From the NCBI RefSeq assembly GCF_029784155.1, contig NC_073691.1, forward strand, positions 26,200,146 to 26,264,145: a DNA stretch of 64,000 nucleotides, written 5' to 3'. The DNA is from Uranotaenia lowii (Eukaryota > Arthropoda > Insecta > Diptera > Culicidae). Below are positions 55,736 through 64,000 of the stretch, one piece after another. The notes beneath the pieces were generated by a model. It did not search any database. It was not told where the DNA came from and was given only the letters and a program-made list of their open reading frames with translations. Numbering within the stretch: the first letter of the stretch is position 1; the number at the start of each line of letters is the position of its first letter. The position numbers were made by a program, and so were the translations under genes.

Positions 55736-56720
55736 AGAGGACCACAATAATAAGAAATCATATGAGTTGGAAGGACCGCTACAATCGTTTAAGAGTGCAA
55801 ATTGAGATGATCACAGTAGTAAGATAAAAAGGCGAGTTGGGAGGACCAAAATAAATGCTAAAAAGTTCGTGTTTTGACGACCACAATAATGTGAAATAAT
55901 TAAAATTTCGAAGACCGCAACAATCACCTTGGAATGCGAGTTGGGAGGACCGCAATGGCAAAAAAAAGTCGTTAGGACCGGAAAACAAATTAAAGAATGT
56001 GAGTCGGGAGGACTGTTAAAATTAAAATAATTGCGAGTAAGCCAAACGCAATGATAAGAAGGAAACGAGAGGACTACAAACAATAAGAAATAATTCAAGT
56101 TTCAAAGACCGCAACAATCGGGTTGGAATACAAGTTGTGAGGACAGACGTTTATAAGAAACGCGAGTCACGACCCCAGATCGAATTTAGAAATGTGAGTT
56201 GGTAGGACTGTTAAAATTTAAAAAACGCAATGATGAGAAGTAAAACAAGTTGAAAGGACCACAAAACTGGTATAATAATGCGAATTAGCAGAACCAAAAT
56301 AAACGTTTAAGAATACAAGTTGGTTGGATCGCAATCATGAGAAATAAGGCGAATTCGTAAAACCGTAACATTCGGTTTAAAATGCACACTGGGATGACCG
56401 CCGTAAAAGCGTTTAAGAATGCGAGTTTTCAGGAACAAAGACATGAAAAATTATGCGAGTTTGGAGAACCGCAACAATCGTGTAAGAATGTGAGCTGGGA
56501 GCACTGAAATAAATTTCTAAAAATGCAAATTTGTAGAACCGCAACAATCGTGGAAGAATGTGAGTTGGGAGGACGGAAATAAATTTAAAAAAATAAAAGC
56601 GGATTGGAAAGACCGCAACAATCGTTTGAGAACGTGAGTTGGAATGATCTCAAAAATGAGAAATACTGCGAATACTACTGGAGGACTGAAAAAACTGTAC
56701 GAAGTGCGAGTTGTATCAAG
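55736..56720 (+). repeat. Degenerate GAGGACCGCAACAATCG repeat
   Basis: About twenty diverged copies of a composite roughly 40-60 bp long: GGACCGCAACAATCG, then TTTAAGAATGCGAGTTGGGA and again GGACCG. Clear copies are near 55770, 55910-55950, 56110, 56470, 56540 and 56610. Spacing is irregular, so it is not a simple tandem array. No coding sense is seen. Confidence 0.75.
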
Positions 56721-56814
56721 CTACAGAATATGCGATTGAATAGCTTAGAAAATTTTCGAAACTAAATTATTCTAAATTAACACGGTAGAATTCCATCTTA
56801 AACGACAGATTGCA

Positions 56815-57212
56815 CTGACCAGATAGTGAAGGATTTTTTTTGTCCAGATTTCATTGAACACAGCCTGGATTTTAGCCGGATTTATTCACTTTATTTCTCA
56901 AATCAAACAAAAGAAACCAATGTTGCATCCAAAACTAAACTTTCTGAGCAAGTTTTTACAGAAATAATCTTGAAAGATTGTAAGGAAGCTTTAAATACGA
57001 TATAAAATATACATACTGAAAAGTTTTAATAAACTTTTTTTCAAGTTCTTCTTCTTTATTTTTTTGAGTTTATCTTGGGTTTTAATTAAAATTTCCCGAA
57101 TACTGCCCGGATTTTGTCGATAATTTTGACATCAAACGCATGGATTTTTCCAGGTTTTCGATAAAATAGCCCGGATTTATTCGGCCCATCTAGGTGTTCT
57201 GGCAACCTTAGG
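56815..57212 (-). mobile_element. CCGGG-type MITE, diverged copy
   Basis: It shares words with the element at 57840-58338 in reverse orientation (for example GTGAATAAATCCGG, ATCCAGGC, GCCCGGAT) and ends TTCTGGCAACCTTA at 57212. The left boundary is approximate. No coding sequence. Confidence 0.6.
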
Positions 57213-57839
57213 TTTTGTGGAGGAGAATTTTTTTTAACTAATGAGTGTCGTAAAAAACCCTTTTTTAAAATGGCTTTTCGAAATTTAAATTTTTTAACGG
57301 AAACATTGTAATTTTCTTTAGTATGAAATTTTTTTTACACCTTTTTTTTACAGTTCGGAGTAATTTTAATTGACATTACTTTTTACAATTTTCGAAAAAA
57401 GTTTTAAAATTGACATAAATTCTGATAAAATTTGAGACAATTTCAGTAAAATTTCTAAACAATTGAAAATTACTTGGATTTTGTAATGGAGTTTTTTTAC
57501 TCAATGTATCGAAAGTTTTAACGCATTTGAGAGGCAAATTTTAGCCAATTTGAAGATATAATTCAGTTCTAGACTATTTTGAGTAAATTTTAGAACAATT
57601 TAAATTACTTATAGCCACTTATCAGATAATTTTTCAAAATTTTAAATAGAGGTTTGGAACAGTTGCTATTAAACTTTTGATAAGGAAACTTTTGAACCGT
57701 TTCAAAACAACTTAAAACAATAATTTGAGACAATAATGGATCTGATATATGAAAATGTTGAGACAACTCAACAAACAATTATTAGACAGTTTTTCAGATT
57801 TTAGACAATTTTGTGGAAATTTCGGGAAAGATTATTGAG
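57213..57839. other. AT-rich spacer between MITE copies
   Basis: Contains loose repeats of TTTTAGACAATTT/GAGACAATTT-like words. No gene seen. Confidence 0.4.
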
Positions 57840-58338
57840 CCTTCTAGAATAAGGTTGCCAGAATTTGTTCAGCACGTACCCGGGCCGGAAAATTCAGGCT
57901 AATTTCATCTTAAATCCTGGCCAAATTCGGACATTTGATTCCAAAATGTCCACCAAAAATCCGGGCAATATCCGGAAAAAATTGTTCCAAATTCAGGAAT
58001 TACTCAACAACAATCAAGGAAAAAACATGAAAGAAATTTGTTTTTCATCAGCAGTTTTCAAATCGTATTTTACGCTTTCAAAAAACTTCTCATGGTTATT
58101 TCTATAGAACTTGTTCCAAATATTTCATTGTATAGGCATGAATAAAAAAATTTACAACACAATTTTATTTAGTGTTTGTTGCTTTTGGCCAATGAAGTGA
58201 ATAAATCCGAGCAAAATCCGGGCATTTGTAACCGAAATCCGGGCAACCGGGCTGGGCTGGACTTTCGTCAAATTTAGTGTAAAATTTTCAGGCAAACCCG
58301 GATAAAACCAGGCAATTTGGCAACTTTACACTAGAAGG
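57840..58338 (+). mobile_element. CCGGG-type MITE with imperfect inverted ends
   Basis: Ends CCTTCTAGAATAAGGTTGCC (57840) and GGCAACTTTACACTAGAAGG (58338) are imperfect reverse complements. The interior repeats ATCCGGGCAA, AATCCGGGCA and CCGGGCTGGG words. No open frame of note. A relative lies 0.6 kb upstream in reverse orientation. Confidence 0.65.
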
Positions 58339-61300
58339 TATTGATTGGAACATTCAGTCAACAAAACATATGTGTTGGAATGAACCTGTTATCGTTTTCT
58401 ACTGGCAATTTTCTATTTACAAGAATAGAGGAAATTAATTTTCATTTGCTCTTTTTCTAAAATTTTCTTATAATGTTTATAGATCCATTTCATTGCGTTA
58501 ATCCGGTCCATTTTTTGTTCAGCTGTAAATTCATTTAAATCAATCTCAAGAACAACTTTGGGACTGTTGTGATACAATTCAAATGCCTTTTTATTGTACT
58601 TTCGACTTACATACTGCACATCGCTCTTTTCCACCAGTTTGATATCATTGAACCGATTCAAAACAAGAACAGAATTTTAAACCTTTTTAACCAATTTTCT
58701 ATACGAACTTATTTTGATATCCTTTGACACAACTTTTATCTACGAATCTATCATTTTCCTTGCGAAAAATGTTGGTAAAACGATGATTTTAAAAGTTTGT
58801 GTATAAGAAGTAAAAAGAAAATATCGGCTTATGAGCTCATTGGGAAATCTCTCTTTATAAATGTCATTTTAATACTGAAAATTAAAATTATTGTTGAAAA
58901 GCAGAAAATTTTTGCAATTATCTATTTATTCAGATTTTCTTCAGATTATCACATCGAAATTTTTAAGATATAGTTTTGCAACTTACTACTTACTAAACGT
59001 TACAAAAAGCAAATATTGGAGATAATTTTTTGATGAGAATTGCAATAATCGAAGCTAATTAAAAAACTCGGATATGTTTTTTTATTGTGCTGGTACAATT
59101 TTCTGAATCGTGATTCAGAAATATAGCGTTGTTTTCGACAATTCTGCAATCACATCTCATTATAAATTATCGCCAAAGAATTTCATTTCTAAATCTACAT
59201 TTAATTCTTAAATATAATAATGATATATGGTTCAGAAATCTGGAGCTTTGAAACTCAAATTCATCAATTAACACTTGAAATTCAAGTTCTCATTTTAGAT
59301 TTTTAACTTTTGAAATGAATTAAATTACATTTGCACCCTTCGTTTCGAATTTTCTACAGAAAATGTATGAACAAAATAATTTTTCAATTTTTTTAAACGA
59401 TTTTGAGGATATAAGGCAATGAAAAGGAATCAGTATTTTTTGTGTCTCAACTTAAAAGTAAATATTTTGGTTACCACCCTCTAGTTTTGGAGCGCGTAAG
59501 TTTTTTTTTCAGTTTTGGGTAAAATGAAATATCTTTGATAAACTAAAAAACCTACATGAAATCTGAAACCTTATTTTTAAATCAATTTACTTTCCTTCAT
59601 TTAATCAAGAAGATTTGTCGAGTTGATTTTGTGTCAGAGATACAACGCTTTAAAAAAAATAAATAAATTTTGTAATTTTCAAAAATTTCAATAGATTAGG
59701 TAACATCTTTATCTGGCATGATTGAGAAAGCCTCTGAGTATTTATTTTGAAGATTTGAATTTATTCGAAAACTTGGTTGAAAACTGCGAATTTATTTGAC
59801 TTTTAAAAATATCAGATTTAAAAAAAATAAACGAGAAAAAAACTTCAATTATTTTTTTCTCAAAATGCGAAATCACTCGGGTTGGGGATTATTGTGTCCG
59901 AAAACTTGATTATTGAGTGTGATGTTCTACAGATTTATTTCACAAATGTGCTTAAAATCATTAAATTGATTTTTACCATTTTCAAAAGCTATCTCAGAAA
60001 CAAGAGCTGGTAGAACAAATAAAAAAATGTTAATTAGCGGGTCACAATTTTTTCGAATTAAATCTTATCTATTTTCATTGCGCCTCAAAAAAATTTGAAT
60101 TTTGTTGCCTTGTTTTTGCAAGCCAGAAAAATTTCACATTTTTCCAAGGTGCTGAAAATTTAAGGGCTGATTTTGACTAATTCGGAAGCGCTGAATTGAA
60201 ATATACATTTAATTTTATTAATTATCTCAGCTCTCGTTTCAGAAACTTAAGGCTAAAATATGAAAATAGATTTAATAAATTAGGGCACTTTAAAAACAAA
60301 ACTATAAAAATTTTTAAAAGATATGGAAAATAAAATTGTTGGTTAAGCTGCCTGAACTTGGTTCAGATATGACGCAATTTTCGGACACTTCAGAATAGAC
60401 ACTTTCGATTCGGAATCTTACAACGAACTGAACTTTTATTTCCGTTAAATTGGACATTTTTCTTTTTTGTAAGGGTTTCAATGTTAAAGGTGTGTTATGT
60501 GTTAGGTGAAAGTGTGTGAGTGTAATTAATAAATATTCAATTAAGAATCTGAAGTATGACGCAACACAAATCAATCGTCAACTTTTTCAATGGCTGCGAG
60601 GAATAATGAATTCTGGGAAAAATTTACATCAGTTTTCATTTTGAATTTTCAATTCTACCGAAATCTAGAAATTTTATGAAATTTAAAAGAAATTTGAAAC
60701 CAAAACAAACTCCTAAGGTCTTCAACAAAGATGTTGATAAAATTGATATCTTTAATATCACAAACTCAAAAACGCCTTATTGTAATGTCAGAAATAGATG
60801 CACCATTTCTAGTAAAAATAATCAAAAATTTTAGATTTACCTACATTTATTTTTTGAAGTTTCTCTGAAACTTGAAAATCCACACAAAATCTGCATGTTA
60901 CATTAAAAACAGATAGTGGAAAGATTTTTGATCATTTTTTAGTTCTTTGTTGGGTTTATTAGTTTGTCTACAACGAATGATTGATTTCAGTAAAAATAGG
61001 TGTAATTTTAAATTTTCACTAGTCGTAGTACCTACCCAAATCTGACAAAATTTTCTATTATCTTACACTGAATTCTATCTAAATAATTAAAAGCAACACA
61101 TGAACCCAAAATGATGTTATCTAGTGAAGCTAATACTAGTGTTTCAATGCTACGGAGATAATCAACTTTTTTGTGAAATCTGAAACTGGAATATAGCTTT
61201 TATTTTTAAATATCCCAGTGTATGATCTGTAAACGATATTGATGATATGATTGGTGTGAATCTTGAAACTCCAGGTTAGTCAAAAATCACTCAAAGATTA

Positions 61301-61435
61301 TTAGAGTGAATGCTGAGAATTTAGTCGAATGATAACGGGATAGTTTGGATGATTATTGCGGGTTTGTAATTTGAATTCTGGAACTGAATTCAAATGTCTT
61401 TGTCTTAAATAAGAAAAAAATGGGTTTGTTTTTGT
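58339..61435. other. AT-rich intergenic or intronic sequence, no gene seen
   Basis: No supported exon. I looked for receptor ligand-binding or channel exons continuing the gene at 54232 and recognised none. The minus-strand frame at 58413-58661 (82 codons) has no known domain. Confidence 0.4.
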
Positions 61436-62470
61436 TATTTCTCATTTCTTATTTCTCATTTCATTTTCCTCATTTCTCATTCCTCATGTCTTATTTCTCA
61501 TTTCTCATTTCTCATTTCTCATTTCTCATTTCTTATTTCTTATTTCTCATTTCTCATTTCTCATTTCTCATTTCTCATTTCTCATTTCTCATTTCTCATT
61601 TTTCATTTTTCATTTCTCATTTCTCATTTCTCATTTCTCATTTCTCATTTCTCATTTCTCATTTCTCATTTCTTATTTCTTATTTCTCATTTCTCATTTC
61701 TCATTTCTCATTTCTCATTTCTCATTTCTCATTTCTCATTTCTCATTTCTCATTTCTCATTTCTCATTTCTCATTTCTCATTTCTCATTTCTCATTTCTC
61801 ATTTCTCATTTCTCATTTCTCATTTCTCATTTCTCATTTCTCATTTCTCATTTCTCATTTCTCATTTCTCATTTCTCATTTCTCATTTCTCATTTCTCAT
61901 TTCTCATTTCTCATTTCTCATTTCTCATTTCTCATTTCTCATTTCTCATTTCTCATTTCTCATATCTCATTTCTCATTTCTCATTTCTCATTTCTCATTT
62001 CTCATTTCTCATTTCTCATTTCTCATTTCTCATTTCTCATTTCTCATTTCTCATTTCTCATTTCTCATTTCTCATTTCTCATTTCTCATTTCTCATTTCT
62101 CATTTCTCATTTCTCATTTCTCATTTCCCATTTCCCATTTCTCATTTCTCATTTCTCATTTCTCGTTTCTCATTTCTCATTTCTCATTTCTCATTTCTCA
62201 TTTCATTGTATCTCATTTCTCATTTCATTTTTCTCATATCTAATTTCTCATTTCTCATTTCTTTTTTCTCGTTTCTCATTTCTCATTTCTCATTTCACAT
62301 CTTTTATTTCTCATTTCCCATTTCTCATTTCTTCTTTTCTACATTTCGCACTTGGCATTTATCATTTATTATTTCTCATTTTTCAAGTTTCTCATGTTTC
62401 TCATTTCTCATTTGTCATTTCTTTTTTCTCATTTTTATTTGTTATTTCATCTCACTTATATCTCATTTCA
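61436..62470 (+). repeat. 7-bp array (TTTCTCA)n
   Basis: About 120 copies of TTTCTCA, nearly perfect between 61490 and 62200 with scattered TTTCTTA, TTTTTCA and TTTCCCA variants, then decaying to 62470. The unit has no stop in any plus-strand frame, so a long artificial frame (Ser-His-Phe-Ser-Phe-Leu-Ile) results. Confidence 0.95.
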
Positions 62471-64000
62471 TAGTACATACATACAGGCAAACAAATCACC
62501 TGCCATCAGAATTTCAACGTTCCCTGTTAATTTTCAAATTGAGATTTTTACTTCATGAGTATTTTTAGAGATGTACGCATTGTTCGAAAACAACACAAAT
62601 CGCATCTTTTCGTGTTTCTCACTCGGCATCTGTTACGTTCAAAGCAAAAACAGCATCAGATAGAAGTGCCATTTTTTTTTCACTTCAAATATTTAGCAAC
62701 CGGTAAACGAAATTTTTCTGTTCAGGTGTTAGGCAGAGTATCTTGTAACTTCATGAGAAATTCATCCATGCTCCCATCGGATATGGTCAATTTGTGGCTG
62801 AGATGATAATTGCTCCGACTCGAAGATTTAACTCGGGTTAGGAGATGATTTATGCAAAAATCGGGACTGGATATCAAAAGTGTTTCATGAAGTTCAGATT
62901 TTTTTTAAGGATATCACAAAAAAAACAAGGGCGCAGTTGGGATGAAGAGAGATGTTTTGCTCATTTTACGATTTTTTGGAAGCTAAATAAAAAGGCCACT
63001 GGAAGCTGAATAGAAGATCATTAAGACTTATTTTGGAACTTGAAAGTATCAATAAGAACTTAAATTTTCAGCTGCATAGAACGGACTTCATATTAATGAT
63101 GAGGCAGAGTAAGCTTTTTTTAACTGTTTTATGGGACTTTTGGTTGCTTGGGATGATAATTTGTTACTTCATGAGAAAAAAAATTAAAAATTTATTAACC
63201 CTCTTAAAACCAACCCCGCCTTTTGACGGTATAAAATGAGCATAAAATCAAATTATTTTAGTAAGCAGAGTGTTTGAAATTACGTAAATTTAACTATTCA
63301 TAGTACCTTATGGCCCCTATTCGATTGTTAAAGCAGTTGTCAAAACCTTCACCTATGAAAAACATAAGAAACAAGAAATGGACTTATTTTTCCAAAATAA
63401 ATCAATTTTGTTGTGTCAGAAATCCTTGGCCCATGCGTTTTTTATCTGAAACAATTAATGACAGCAAGATCAGAAACCTATCTCCATTATGGATTATTTT
63501 GGTTTAGAAAAAAATCGTAGGTTAGGTAGCTTAGGTCTAATGGCCGAATTTAGTAATTGACAACAAATCGACAAAAATATTCAAAATTCAGAAAATACTG
63601 ATATAAAGTTATTTAACCCAAGTGCTCATAGAATTTTCGAAAAAATGTTAAAAAAATGTTTCCTTTACGATAAAGTTTTTTGTATACGTAAAATGATGTG
63701 AAAAAAGATAAGAAAGTTAGACTGCCAATGGAAGAACTATGCTTCTGAAACGCCTTTATTGGAGAATCAATCACCCCAAAGTAACATAACTTTTGTTTGA
63801 TAAACATTCCCATGTAGTGGAAAATTTGGAAAATTGAAGTGTGAAACCGACTTATAAAAGTTCTAAATTTTTAGAGAACTTCGAGCGTTTTCTGGTTTTT
63901 TGTAACATTTTTTAACATAGCGGGTTTTGAGGCGCGTTGGTGAGTCGCTGTATCTTTTTTTTTTGTTTTTTGATAAATTTATGCTTTTTACGGCTTACGT
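62471..64000. other. AT-rich spacer to the window edge, no gene seen
   Basis: Short frames only. TAACTTCATGAGAAA-like words recur at about 62745 and 63163. No recognisable domain or splice structure. Confidence 0.4.

Noticed and set aside
61420..62568. 382-codon plus-strand frame of Ser-His-Phe-Ser-Phe-Leu-Ile
   Set aside because: Product of the TTTCTCA 7-bp array, which lacks stops in every plus-strand frame. No flanking coding sequence.

Overview
The window looks like repeat-rich, AT-rich nuclear DNA of an insect, most likely a mosquito or another dipteran. The evidence is the spliced genes with poly-Gln, poly-Asn and poly-Ser tracts, an ionotropic-receptor-like exon, BEL/Pao, mariner, R1-like and CR1/L2-like elements, a tRNA-derived SINE, TTAA-type MITEs and kilobases of short-period satellites. 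The species cannot be named from sequence alone. No operons, CRISPR arrays, phage or prokaryotic features are present.

Layout. 1-7.55 kb: AT-rich satellites, mostly of 9-bp period (AAAATTCTT, TTCAAATTG, TTCTTCAAA, then a long degenerate TTTTTGTGTCA-like tract that sharpens into a clean TTTTTGTCA array). 7.6-8.3 kb: possible but unproven exon fragments. 8.3-12.6 kb: AT-rich with no gene seen. 12.6-18.64 kb: a giant inverted-repeat (foldback) element with arms of about 0.82 kb, one arm split by a nearly full-length, two-ORF non-LTR retrotransposon on the minus strand. 18.6-29.3 kb: mostly non-coding, with a second hairpin element (20.6-21.2 kb), a partial copy of the first foldback (22.95-23.08 kb) and a TTAA-flanked MITE (26.32-27.05 kb). 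29.3-35.6 kb: a transposon graveyard, made of a dead BEL/Pao element with a non-LTR fragment inserted in it, two mariner fragments at its edges, then an R1-like tail.

35.65-39.35 kb: a 13-bp satellite (GTCGACTTGACTA) with an internal higher-order duplication of about 870 bp. 39.5-40.93 kb: one convincing host exon on the minus strand, encoding a low-complexity Q/S/N/H-rich protein that runs into what looks like the start of a KIND domain. 41.2-42.2 kb: a 9-bp array split by the 13-bp satellite. 43.6-52.7 kb: a degenerate 12-bp repeat (44-47.7 kb), the 13-bp satellite in inverted orientation (50.2-52.3 kb) carrying a SINE, and a set of tiny relics that all correspond to the same block of a Ty3/gypsy-like reverse transcriptase. 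54.23-55.05 kb: first exon of a likely divergent ionotropic receptor, plus strand. 55.7-58.3 kb: a degenerate GAGGACCGCAACAATCG repeat and two members of a CCGGG-rich MITE family in opposite orientation. 61.4-62.5 kb: a TTTCTCA 7-bp array.

The only host genes I can support are the KIND-like exon and the ionotropic-receptor-like exon. Everything else with coding character is transposon-derived. The most unusual points are the nested foldback element, the repeated survival of one short reverse-transcriptase block, and the satellite architecture: shared GTCAA/TTGAC cores, inverted arrays, and degenerate-edge to homogeneous-core gradients.
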